The position numbers were made by a program, and so were the translations under genes. From Rhodococcus gordoniae (GTDB lineage Bacteria; Actinomycetota; Actinomycetes; Mycobacteriales; Mycobacteriaceae), in contig NZ_LPZN01000011.1 of NCBI RefSeq assembly GCF_001646655.1, positions 62,001 to 126,000 on the forward strand: a stretch of 64,000 bases of DNA, in the 5' to 3' direction. Positions 19,470-28,612 of this stretch are shown here, piece after piece. The notes below the pieces were generated by a model. That model made no database searches. It was not told the origin of the DNA and saw only the letters and a list, made by a program, of their open reading frames with translations. Positions within the stretch are counted from its first letter, which is position 1. Each line of letters starts with the position of its first letter.

Positions 19470-22214
19470 TTACGACACTCCATTCTTCAGCGCAGCCGCG
19501 ATGCGTTCGGCATCCGGCGGGCACATCGTCCACCCCGATTCGGACATCGTACGAGTGACCTCGTCGTCCGATTCGAGGAGGACGCCGATGCGGTTGTTTT
19601 CCCACGCGAAGTCCAGGACGTCGGCTTCGCTGGTCTCGTAGCCGACGGTCGGTACCGGCAGATCGGCTGCGGCGAGGGCGAGCACCAACTGCCTCTCCAC
19701 GTCGGAGACGGTGGCATCGAAGAGTTCCTGCCACTGCGGGGCGAGCGTTATTGTGGTCTGCACGGTGGCAGGATCACCCGTGCGATCCCTGCTGGTGGTG
19801 ATTCCCAGCGTGCTCGATGTCAGCGTGGTCAGCCACTGCGCGATAGTTCCCGTGGTGATCAGACGGTGGAACTGAGGCGCGATGCTCTCGACCTGAAGCG
19901 TCATGCTCACCGCAGCGAGAATATCGTCGGCTGTTGCCTTCTCGATAAAGCCGGATGTTTCCAGATCCAGGATGTTCTTGCCAGGAAGGGCCGCTTGGGG
20001 GTTCGCGACGGTGAACCCGGCGAACGCCTTGGTGAACTCGTCACGGAGGTCACGAGTGTCGTCCTCAGTGGCGGTGGAAGATGAGTATTCCTCCATGGCA
20101 GGAAGGAACTTGGTCAGCTCCGCAAACGGACCGGGTTCTTCGACTGTGTCCTCGGGCTCGGCGGTGTCGTTGTTGCGGAGTGTGAACACCAGGTCGTCGG
20201 TGTCCAGATCGAGATGGTTGAACAGTTTCCGCAGTATCACCAGCTTCGCGCGAGTGGAGTTCCCCGTCACCACCGTCAGACCCGGAACCACCAGTGATTC
20301 CCAGTCCGTGATCTCATGCGAGTCCGATACCAACGTCAGCTCGTTCGAGTCGCCGGCGTAGGCGAAGAGCTCCTCACGGTGGTCCTCGACGAGTGTGCGG
20401 ATCACCTCGACAAAAGCGTCCTTCCAACTCGCGATGGTCTTACGGATGTCGCCGAACTCGAACGAGACGATCTTGCGGTTGGTGAACGACTCGTCGTCGC
20501 CCATTGGGATGGAGGGCAGCGGTGGCACGTACGGTTCGAAGTCCGTGGAGGGCAGCGGCCAGTATTTCAGGGCGATGGCGGTCAGCGCCCTTGTTCGCTC
20601 TTCGAGCTGGGGAACCGTCCACACCTCGGAGCTCTTCAACAGCGCATTGAGACGATACGGCGAGGCATCGAACCCGTTGTCGCGCTTCTTCTTATCTGCG
20701 AACGTTGAGTTGGAGTAGCTGGAGTTGTAGCCGGTCACGGTCAGGTTCCCGATGCGGTTACACCAGGTTGCGTGGATCTCTTCGGCGTCGGGGCCCAGGT
20801 CCTGCCGCCACGCCGAGGTCAGCGTCTGCGGCATGATGTGTTCGATACTGATCGACTGGCCCTCGAGCGCGATGGCGATGTCGTGGGTGTCGTTGGACCA
20901 GTTGTTCTCGAGGCACTCGAACAGGTAGCTGCGGTTCTCGCTCTTGATGTTGTACAGGTTGCGGGTGGCGAATGACTCCTTGAACTCGTCATCGGTCGGG
21001 AAGCGGCCGGAGGCGGCTCGTCGGCGCAAGGAATACGCCAGCACGTCGGAGAACCGGTCTCCTTCGCCGCGGAGGCGGTGAATCTCGGAGTACAGGGTCG
21101 CGAAGATCTTGTTGAGGGCGCTGGTGAGGACACCGCTGACGAAGCGTCGGAACAGGTAGGAATCGAGGATGATGATCACATCGGTGAAGTCCTCACCCGA
21201 CACCGTGCCGGCCTTCACCTCGCCCAGCAGGGGCATGGTCAGCGGCAGCGTCACGTCGTGCTTGACCATGTTGAAGCGACGTAGCCTCTTGTCCGCCGCG
21301 GGAATGCCGGTGCTGGCGGTGTTTAGCTCGCGACTGTACTCGGCGTAGTCCCGCATTTCCGAGAGGATGTCGCGGGTGCTTGCCTTGACGTTATTTTGAT
21401 AGTCGCGGAACGCCTCGTACACGCCGTCCTGTCGAGGAGTTTTGCCTGTCTTCGAAACGAGGTAGAAGCGGATGAACCAGTCAGTGCGGTACTCGACCGC
21501 CTTCTCGATGCGATTCCAGTAGTTCTCGTACAGGTCTTCTTGCTCGTGGCTCGGATGGTGCATGAGCACCACATTGCGGATCTTGTCAGCCTCGCTGAGT
21601 TCGAGGCCGGTTGAGTTGATGCTCTCGAAGATCCGCTGGGGATCATCCTGTTCCTCCAGGTCCAGTGCCATTACCTGGAGGCGGAAGATGGCGTCCCATA
21701 TCTGGTCCCCATCGAGCTCGCCACGTGCGATTCGGTTGCGGAAGTACCGGTAGTTGGCCGTGATGGTGGAGGACTCGATCGGGGTGTCGTTATTGTGCAG
21801 CAAGCGGCTGTATGCAGCGTTGTCGTTCTTGACAGGCTTGAGCTTGAACTTGACGGCATTGTGTTCGTTCTTGAGTACGAGATAACTCTCACGGATCTTT
21901 GTCGATAGATCTGGATCCGTTGAGGTGACGTCGTTGGCATCGAGTGCGTGGACCAAAGCCAGCATGAGCAAGCTGGTGGTGGTCAATCGCTGTTGGCCAT
22001 CGATCACAACGTAAGTGAACGAAGTCTCCGGGTTTCCCACGATCGCACCGAAGAAATGTGTCTTGCGGTCAGTGCGAATGATGTCTACGAGATCGTCGAA
22101 GAGCCGAGCACAGTGCTTTTCCTTCCAGTCGTAATTGCGCTGGTAGACCGGGATCAGAAGGTGCTTGCTGTTTCCGTCGAAGAGATCGGTGATTCGTCTG
22201 ATGCTGCCCTGCAC
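19470..22214 (-). CDS. DUF262/DUF1524 GmrSD-like restriction protein with extra C-terminal domain
   Basis: 914 residues from a GTG with AAGGAAGGG upstream. The N-terminal DUF262 (GmrS/ParB-like fold) shows PVYQRNYDW (22-30) and the NTP-binding signature IDGQQRLTT (71-79). A DUF1524 HNH-type nuclease domain carries 'SIEHIMPQ' (~455-465) and 'GNLTV' (~485). GmrSD enzymes are type IV restriction systems that cut modified (glucosylated hydroxymethylcytosine) phage DNA; the modification recognised here is unknown. The C-terminus has ~200 extra residues. The last ~92 are about two-thirds identical by eye to the end of the DUF1998 helicase encoded just upstream. Stop and next start are adjacent, so this is one operon. 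Confidence 0.85.
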   Translation of the reverse strand: MQGSIRRITDLFDGNSKHLLIPVYQRNYDWKEKHCARLFDDLVDIIRTDRKTHFFGAIVGNPETSFTYVVIDGQQRLTTTSLLMLALVHALDANDVTSTDPDLSTKIRESYLVLKNEHNAVKFKLKPVKNDNAAYSRLLHNNDTPIESSTITANYRYFRNRIARGELDGDQIWDAIFRLQVMALDLEEQDDPQRIFESINSTGLELSEADKIRNVVLMHHPSHEQEDLYENYWNRIEKAVEYRTDWFIRFYLVSKTGKTPRQDGVYEAFRDYQNNVKASTRDILSEMRDYAEYSRELNTASTGIPAADKRLRRFNMVKHDVTLPLTMPLLGEVKAGTVSGEDFTDVIIILDSYLFRRFVSGVLTSALNKIFATLYSEIHRLRGEGDRFSDVLAYSLRRRAASGRFPTDDEFKESFATRNLYNIKSENRSYLFECLENNWSNDTHDIAIALEGQSISIEHIMPQTLTSAWRQDLGPDAEEIHATWCNRIGNLTVTGYNSSYSNSTFADKKKRDNGFDASPYRLNALLKSSEVWTVPQLEERTRALTAIALKYWPLPSTDFEPYVPPLPSIPMGDDESFTNRKIVSFEFGDIRKTIASWKDAFVEVIRTLVEDHREELFAYAGDSNELTLVSDSHEITDWESLVVPGLTVVTGNSTRAKLVILRKLFNHLDLDTDDLVFTLRNNDTAEPEDTVEEPGPFAELTKFLPAMEEYSSSTATEDDTRDLRDEFTKAFAGFTVANPQAALPGKNILDLETSGFIEKATADDILAAVSMTLQVESIAPQFHRLITTGTIAQWLTTLTSSTLGITTSRDRTGDPATVQTTITLAPQWQELFDATVSDVERQLVLALAAADLPVPTVGYETSEADVLDFAWENNRIGVLLESDDEVTRTMSESGWTMCPPDAERIAAALKNGVS
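19473..19750 (-). repeat. Copy 1 of duplicated 3' gene segment (shared C-terminal domain)
   Basis: About 275 bases encoding the last ~92 residues of the GmrSD-like protein. They are clearly similar in DNA and protein to 22280-22556, the end of the DUF1998 helicase gene. Long runs around the 'ESGWTMCPPD' codons are almost identical at base level. This implies a rather recent duplication or ongoing gene conversion between neighbouring genes. Confidence 0.85.
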
Positions 22215-22276
22215 TGGTTAGCCCTTCCTTGAGACCGCTGCGCTTCTATATTCGTTGCGATGGCCAGGTTCGCTAC

Positions 22277-25200
22277 TCACGAACCTGCACGCTTCACCAC
22301 TGCTGCGATCTGTTCGACATCTGGCGGGCACATCGTCCACCCCGATTCGGCCATCGTACGAGCGACCTCGTCGTTCGGCGCGAGCAGCACGCCGATGCGG
22401 TGTTCGCCCCACGCGAAGTCCACGACGTCGCCGTCGTCGGTCTCGTAGCTCAGCTCGGGGACGGGCACGCCGCTCTCGGCGAGCGCGAGGACGAGCTGCT
22501 TCTCGGCGTCGGAGACTGTGGAGTCGAACAACTCCTGCCACTCTGGGCTGAGCGTGGCGGCCGTCGGTGCCTCGACGGGGGCGCTGGTGTCGAGCTCCAA
22601 CAGCTTCCGGGTGGTGATGCGGTGGCTGCCCCCGAGCCCGAACCAGTTAGACAGCCGCAGCCATTCCTTCCAGGCGCGGCCGTCGAGGATCTCGAGCTGA
22701 TCGTCGTGGTCGTCCACGACGACAACGGCATTCATTGCGCGGGTGCCCGTGCGCATGGTGGCGGTGACGGTCAACGGTCCGTCGGTATATGACCAGCACA
22801 TGTCGACGCCGTCTCCGAACGAGGGTTTGCCGCCGTTGAGGAGATCCAGCGCGGCGGCGGCGATGGTGTCGCCGTCACCCTTGCTGCGGTTGCTGCCGCC
22901 CACGAATCCGAACGGCAGCCAACGACCGACGGTTTCCCACGCTTCGAGGTCGGGGTCGCTGATGAACGCGAGCAGCATCGTGATCGGGTCCGCGGACAGC
23001 AGTTTGACGAGTGCCGGCCGGAGGTTGCCTGCCTTCATCATGTTGGTGGTGGCCTGTTCGGAGAGCCACGTCGGTGTGGCGGCTACGTTCTCCTTGAACC
23101 GCTGCAGGTCCTCGTGGCCGAACGACCACACCAGATGGCCGCTGTCGCGCAGGATGGCCCGCTTGCCCGCATCGTCGGCAACGCGATTGCAGCCGGCCAT
23201 CGCGTGGTACTTGCGGCCATCGGCGAACAGCGCGATCCGCGGGATCTCCGGATCGGTGGTGCTCAGCTCGTAGTCGGGCTTCGAATTGGCCATGTGCACC
23301 TGCGGAGTGAGCTTCCAGGTGCGGATCTTCTTGCCGGGCAGCACAACCGTCGCAGACGGACCGTAAGTGCCGGGGGATTCCTTCACGGTCGCACCGATGG
23401 ACCGGAGCCGCTCCACGAACGCGGCGTAGAACTCCTTCTCCAGCGGTGATTCCTCACTACCGACCGGTTGGGACGGGGCTTCCTCGGTGACGGCGTCGAG
23501 CCACGCCTGCCGATCAGGTTCCGCGTCGTTGTCGACACCGAGGATCTGTTCGAGGACCCGCAGCGCGACCTTCCGCGACACCTTGTCGAGTTCGTGCGGG
23601 GGAGAGAACGGCAGCAGGCACTTGTGGCAGGCGAGCCGGTCGTGTTGGGAGCAGTCGCAGTCGCGCACCACGGTGCGCGCGGCGTCGAGCACCGCCCACA
23701 CCTTCGCCGGGTCGGCGAACTCGGCGAGGTATCCGGTGCCGCCGGGCACTGTGTCGTGGATCAGCAGCGCGCGTTGCGTCGGTGCGTAGAGGGCGTCGGT
23801 GATGGTGACGACGTCGAGGTGTTCGGGGGAGCCGCCGATCACCTGCCGAAGACCGAGCAGGATCGCCGCGCTCAGGCTGGGATGCGCGAACATGTCGTAT
23901 TCGAGCGAGCGCGGCAGGTGCAGCAGCACCCCCTGGGTGCGCAGGGTGCGGGCGAGCGCGATCTCCCGCACATGCTCGGTCGCGGCGTTGCGGTGCCGGC
24001 ACCAACTGCGGTGTTCGTAGCGGGAATTGCGGCCCGCGGCCTTGTCGAGCTGTCCGCACGAGGAGCACACCCGGAACAGGCCGGTGGTGGTTTCCTGCCC
24101 GGCGATGTGCCGGGTGCGGCCCTGTGACGTGCGCCGACCCATGTTCAGCCAGCGAACATCCATGCGGCGCAGGTACTCCGCGCCGAACTCGTGCTCCTCG
24201 ACGAACCACGCCCGGTCCACGTTGACGGGGTCGATGTCGGCAGCGGTGACGACGGTGAACGATTCCTTGTGCCGCTCGTCGCGGGAGTCGTTGATCGACG
24301 CCTCGTCGCGACGGACCTCAGCGGACACCCGCGCCATCTCGACGACCTGCAGTTGCTGGCTGACGTCGGCGATGGCCCCGGTCCCGCAGCGGGGGCACGA
24401 ATGCAAGATCGGGGGTTCCTCCCCGGCGAGGGTGATGCCCGCCCACCCGCACTGCGGGCACAGCCGCCACGTGTGGATGTTGGACTCGCCGGCACCGAGG
24501 TCGACGGCATCGATGCGCGCCGCAAGGCCCTGCGCGTAGAAGGTGGCGCCGGGGGCGAGTTCGGTCAGCGCGACGCGGGAGCCGCGCTGATAACTGGTGG
24601 CCTCACCCATGTACTGGTTGGTGTCGGGGTCGATCCAGGTGACGCCGACATCGAGGGTGACGGAGTCGTCGAGCAGCGTGTAGTTGGGCAGTACGCCGTA
24701 GCGTTCGAGGACGCTGATCCAGTAGTCGTCGGTGAGGTCGTGGATCTGCCCGCCGAGCAGGCGCAACGACCCCTTGGCGGTGCGCAGGTCGCGCAGGTCG
24801 TCGTCGGTGGCGGCGGGCGAGGCCGCGCGGCGCTCGAACTCGGACATCTCGGCTTCGACGGCGGCGCGTCGTGCGGCGAGTTCGGTGAGGTCGCGGTTCC
24901 AGCGGTGCACGGCCTCCTGCAGATCAGTGACGAGTCCGCTGGGCATCCCGTCGTCACCCGGGGTTGCCCAGGTGCGCAACGAGTCTCGGGTGTGGGCGTC
25001 GAGGACTTCGTCGAACTGGGCGAGGAATTCGTCGACCTGCTGATCGGCGTCGGTGTCCACTGCGGTGAGCAGACCGGCCATCCAACTGTCCGGGTCGAAG
25101 CTGCCGAGCACGGCGCGGGCGCCGCGCGGGGCGACGGTGTTGGGGTCGCGGGCGAGCCGGTCGATGACGTGCGCGACGTACTGGCGTTGCAGGATCTCCT

Positions 25201-28200
25201 CGGCGGTGAGGAAGGTCGCGGGCGGGCGGACGTCGCCCTGGATCACCGATGTCGGGTCGTACAGTTTCGGCAGGTGCTCACCGCGACCGCGGACGAACGC
25301 GAGGACCAGCGAATTGCCGGTCAGGCGTCCGGCGCGGCCGACGCGCTGCAGATACGACGAAACGGTGCGCGGCAGCGAGCCGAGCATCACCGTGGACAGG
25401 TCGCCGATGTCGATACCCATCTCGAGCGTCGGGGTGGCGACGAGGACGTTGGGGGCCTGCGGGTCGGCGCCGCCGCGTTTGAACGCGGTTTCGTAGCCCA
25501 ATCGGGTCGCGGTGGGCAGCAGGGAGGTGTGCTCGCGCGCGACGACCCGCTTCATCTCGGAGCTGTCGTAGAGGCTCCGGTAGAAGTTCTGTGCCTTCGG
25601 TGCGCGGGTGAGCGTGCCGGGGCAGCGGACGAGCAGGCACGGTGCGCCGTCGAGCTCGTCGACGACCGTGGCCGAACCCGGGGTGGGGGTTTGGCACACG
25701 CTGCACACCAGCAGGTGCCGGCGGGCGGCGAGGTCCTCGTCCGACGGAGCGGACACGGTGATTGAGGTGGGCGGCAGTCCGTAGGCGGTGAGTCCGCTTT
25801 CGGTGAGGACCGCGGTGAGTACTCGTTGTTCGGCGAGGACGGAGAACAGCGACCGCGCGAGGAAGCTGCCGTCGAACGGGGAGACGTCGAGGCACTGCGA
25901 CGCCCAGCGTGCGTACCAGGAGGAGACAGCGGTGATCGCGTCGAATCCTTCGGGGACCGTGCGTGATCCGATCGCGGGGAACGCGGGGGCCGGTCGGCCC
26001 TTGGGGAATGCGGGCATGCCTTCACCTTTGGGGCGTGCGCCCCACACCCAGCGGCGGTTGGCGTCCTTCTCGATGTATTTGAGCAGCCACGGGTGACGGA
26101 TGGCGCCGCGGGTGCGGACCCGCTCGACGGTGCCGCGGACCCAACGAGCGATGGCTGCGTTGTCCGGAGGCGTGAGCGAGAGCTGGTGTTCGGTGGCGTT
26201 GAGGGCAGCACGACCGAGCCGCACCGGTCGCTCCGCGCCGCCGAGATCGACCTCGGCGACGGTGCTGCCGGTGAGCTCGAGTGTGCGGCCGAGCCTCGAC
26301 TGCAGGCCGAATTCCAGATCGATGTCGAATTCGAGCCGCTTTCGCACCTTGTCGGTGGCGTTCTTTCGGGCCTGGTTCGGCGCGTCGGCTTTCCAGAACG
26401 GGGTGAACTCGTCGTGATCGACGATGTCGGGGGCGAGGAGGTGGTAGCGGCGGGCCGGGTCGTCGCCGGCACGTGCGATGACCGCATCACGTAGTTCGGG
26501 CAGGCTCAGCGCGGAATCGCCGAGGGCGCTGCGCAGCGTCGAGCGCAGGCTGAGGGTGTGCGAGCGGGCCTGCACGAAACCGGCGCGATGCGCGGCGTCC
26601 TGCACGCTGTCGGTGAACATCAACGCCTTCTTCTCGTCGGCGTCGAGGGAGGCGTCGCCGAACAGATTCGACAGTGTCACCGAGAGCTGGGTGGCGACGG
26701 CACTACCGAGGAAGCGGATGCCATCGGCGACACCGCAGGCCGGGCACATGTCGTTCTTGGAGTCCTCCTCGGCGTTCTCGCCGGTGAGGACGAGCACCGG
26801 CAGGACTTTGCCTTCGAGTTGTTCGGTGCCGTCGGGGTCGGGCGCATCGTCGGAGATTTCGCGGTCGTCGATGCGGAACCAGCGCAGACCCTCGATGGGT
26901 GAGTCGGGTCGGGTTGCGGCGAGTAGCGCTTCGGCGGGCGCGGAGATCAGCGCGCGGAAGCGGGACGCGCCGGCGGCGTGGTCGGCACGGATGGCGTCGT
27001 CGGTGACGTCGAGGGTGTGCCCCGTAGGCGCGAGGCGCGCACCCCATCCGGAACGACCGCAGTGTCGGCAGAAAACTGCCGGTAGGTGCATGACGTCGCC
27101 GTCTTCGTGGACGCCGTCGTCGGACCAGCGGTAGGACGTGGCGGTAGCGACGACCCGGTCGATGCGGGACAGCTCCCGAATCCACAGGTGCACATCGACG
27201 CTCAATGCGGCACGGCCGACTTCGGCACGGATGTGGGAGAGCGCTGCGAACAAATAGTCGAGGAAGCGTTGCTGCGCAGCGCGGACGCGGCGGGTATCGC
27301 GCTCGGAGGCGGGTGCGTCGAACAGAGCCTCTGCGAGGTCGGCGAGAGAGATCGCGTCGACGGCCTTCTCGAGTAGTCGCCGCATCAGCGGATGGCCCTT
27401 GAGCAGGTGTAACTGTTCGGCGGCGTCGAGGTGTCGCAACTCTGTGGGAGAGAGACGATGGTCCGTGTCGAGGTCGTCGGCGCGCTCGAACAGTTCCGCG
27501 AGCATGGCCGCCGTCAGCGCGGCGTTTCCGAGGGCTTCGGCGCTGTCGTCGAGGCGCGCGGAGGTGTCGGCGACGGGCGGCGAGATCGGCCGGTAGAGCC
27601 GATCAAGCGCAGTGTCGCGATCAGCGAGCCACTCGGACGGGCTCAGCCGGGTCTCACCGATCACGGCGTCGGCGTCGAACTTTTCGCCGAAGACGGTGTG
27701 TGCAAAGTCGAGCATCGCGGTGGGTGCGGCTTTGGAACCGAGGGTCGCGGAGGTCGCGACGGGGGTGATGAGGCCGAGGGGGCGAGCGCGATCGTCGTCG
27801 GTGACAGGCGAGGCGTCGGTCCAGTGGGCTTTGACTGTGAGGCCAAGGCGGCGAAGGAGCATCGCGACGTCGGTGCCTTGCGCGCCGTCGTAGGTGTGGA
27901 ACTCGTCGAGAACGACGTACTGCAGCGAGTCCGCCGAGAGACGCCAGATGTCGGCACGGTCAGGGTGCAGTAGCAGGTGGTCGAGCATCTTGTAATTGGT
28001 GAGCAGGATGTCCGGAGGAGCGGCGTGCATCAACGAGCGGTCGGTGATGAGGCCTTCTTCGGAGACCTTGGTGCGTCCACCGGTGGATTGTTCGCCGGTG
28101 TAGAGACCGGCGGAGACACCCGAAAGTTCGGGGTGTTGGGTGATGAGTCGGGCGAGCCGTTCGGCTTGGTCGTTGGCGAGCGCGTTCATCGGGTAGAGGA

Positions 28201-28612
28201 TGAGCGCCTTCATCCCGGTGACACCGGCAGCTTTGGCACGAAGGACGTGGTCGAGGATCGGGTAGAGGAATGCCTCGGTTTTGCCGGAGCCAGTGCCGGT
28301 GGTGACGAGCGTGGGTTGCGGGCGGTCGTGAAATTTCGTGGAGAGGCGTTCGAATGCGCCCGCCTGGTGGCCGTAGGGGGTGAATCTCTTTGGCCGCCAG
28401 TCCAAGTGCATGCCCCAGTTGCCGCCCGCCGGTGCGAACGGCAGGCGCAGGCGGGCGTAGGGACCCTTGAACATGCCGGTGTCGGGATGGCCGACAAAGT
28501 CCGACAGCGCATCCTGAGCGTCAGGGTCGGTGAGCGCGAACGTTGTCGAGAGGTAGTCGGTCAGGCCCTCGCGCAGATGGTTAGCCTGGAGAGTCGGAAG
28601 CAATCGCGACAC
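22277..28612 (-). CDS. Giant DEAD/DEAH helicase with DUF1998 domain (DISARM DrmA/B-like or DruE-like)
   Basis: 2,111 residues. I prefer the GTG at 28612, which overlaps the upstream TAG by one base, over a TTG at 28627. The N-terminal SF2 helicase has Walker A TGTGSGKTEAF (~103-113), DEFH (~233) and a C-terminal helicase motif 'GIDIGDLS...QRVGRAGR' (~1068-1098). Several CxxC pairs are scattered through the protein. A DUF1998 region has 'VPGGTGYLAEF' and 'CDCSQHDRLACHKC' (~1640-1675). The last ~92 residues are the domain shared with the neighbouring GmrSD-like protein. In DISARM, a helicase (DrmA) and a DUF1998 protein (DrmB) act together on incoming DNA; this could be a fusion. Druantia DruE has a similar layout. 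The family is secure; the system name is tentative. Confidence 0.8.
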   Translation of the reverse strand: MSRLLPTLQANHLREGLTDYLSTTFALTDPDAQDALSDFVGHPDTGMFKGPYARLRLPFAPAGGNWGMHLDWRPKRFTPYGHQAGAFERLSTKFHDRPQPTLVTTGTGSGKTEAFLYPILDHVLRAKAAGVTGMKALILYPMNALANDQAERLARLITQHPELSGVSAGLYTGEQSTGGRTKVSEEGLITDRSLMHAAPPDILLTNYKMLDHLLLHPDRADIWRLSADSLQYVVLDEFHTYDGAQGTDVAMLLRRLGLTVKAHWTDASPVTDDDRARPLGLITPVATSATLGSKAAPTAMLDFAHTVFGEKFDADAVIGETRLSPSEWLADRDTALDRLYRPISPPVADTSARLDDSAEALGNAALTAAMLAELFERADDLDTDHRLSPTELRHLDAAEQLHLLKGHPLMRRLLEKAVDAISLADLAEALFDAPASERDTRRVRAAQQRFLDYLFAALSHIRAEVGRAALSVDVHLWIRELSRIDRVVATATSYRWSDDGVHEDGDVMHLPAVFCRHCGRSGWGARLAPTGHTLDVTDDAIRADHAAGASRFRALISAPAEALLAATRPDSPIEGLRWFRIDDREISDDAPDPDGTEQLEGKVLPVLVLTGENAEEDSKNDMCPACGVADGIRFLGSAVATQLSVTLSNLFGDASLDADEKKALMFTDSVQDAAHRAGFVQARSHTLSLRSTLRSALGDSALSLPELRDAVIARAGDDPARRYHLLAPDIVDHDEFTPFWKADAPNQARKNATDKVRKRLEFDIDLEFGLQSRLGRTLELTGSTVAEVDLGGAERPVRLGRAALNATEHQLSLTPPDNAAIARWVRGTVERVRTRGAIRHPWLLKYIEKDANRRWVWGARPKGEGMPAFPKGRPAPAFPAIGSRTVPEGFDAITAVSSWYARWASQCLDVSPFDGSFLARSLFSVLAEQRVLTAVLTESGLTAYGLPPTSITVSAPSDEDLAARRHLLVCSVCQTPTPGSATVVDELDGAPCLLVRCPGTLTRAPKAQNFYRSLYDSSEMKRVVAREHTSLLPTATRLGYETAFKRGGADPQAPNVLVATPTLEMGIDIGDLSTVMLGSLPRTVSSYLQRVGRAGRLTGNSLVLAFVRGRGEHLPKLYDPTSVIQGDVRPPATFLTAEEILQRQYVAHVIDRLARDPNTVAPRGARAVLGSFDPDSWMAGLLTAVDTDADQQVDEFLAQFDEVLDAHTRDSLRTWATPGDDGMPSGLVTDLQEAVHRWNRDLTELAARRAAVEAEMSEFERRAASPAATDDDLRDLRTAKGSLRLLGGQIHDLTDDYWISVLERYGVLPNYTLLDDSVTLDVGVTWIDPDTNQYMGEATSYQRGSRVALTELAPGATFYAQGLAARIDAVDLGAGESNIHTWRLCPQCGWAGITLAGEEPPILHSCPRCGTGAIADVSQQLQVVEMARVSAEVRRDEASINDSRDERHKESFTVVTAADIDPVNVDRAWFVEEHEFGAEYLRRMDVRWLNMGRRTSQGRTRHIAGQETTTGLFRVCSSCGQLDKAAGRNSRYEHRSWCRHRNAATEHVREIALARTLRTQGVLLHLPRSLEYDMFAHPSLSAAILLGLRQVIGGSPEHLDVVTITDALYAPTQRALLIHDTVPGGTGYLAEFADPAKVWAVLDAARTVVRDCDCSQHDRLACHKCLLPFSPPHELDKVSRKVALRVLEQILGVDNDAEPDRQAWLDAVTEEAPSQPVGSEESPLEKEFYAAFVERLRSIGATVKESPGTYGPSATVVLPGKKIRTWKLTPQVHMANSKPDYELSTTDPEIPRIALFADGRKYHAMAGCNRVADDAGKRAILRDSGHLVWSFGHEDLQRFKENVAATPTWLSEQATTNMMKAGNLRPALVKLLSADPITMLLAFISDPDLEAWETVGRWLPFGFVGGSNRSKGDGDTIAAAALDLLNGGKPSFGDGVDMCWSYTDGPLTVTATMRTGTRAMNAVVVVDDHDDQLEILDGRAWKEWLRLSNWFGLGGSHRITTRKLLELDTSAPVEAPTAATLSPEWQELFDSTVSDAEKQLVLALAESGVPVPELSYETDDGDVVDFAWGEHRIGVLLAPNDEVARTMAESGWTMCPPDVEQIAAVVKRAGS
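22280..22556 (-). repeat. Copy 2 of duplicated 3' gene segment (shared C-terminal domain)
   Basis: The matching segment at the end of the DUF1998 helicase gene. Counting by eye, about 61 of 92 residues are identical to copy 1, including WQELFD, YET, DFAW, RIGVLL and ESGWTMCPPD. A more diverged third version ends the plus-strand DUF1998 helicase (about 46080-46343). Confidence 0.85.

Noticed and set aside
17349-20084. 911-residue + strand ORF over the UvrD-like gene
   Set aside because: Antisense shadow of a gene with complete helicase motifs; the translation has no domain.
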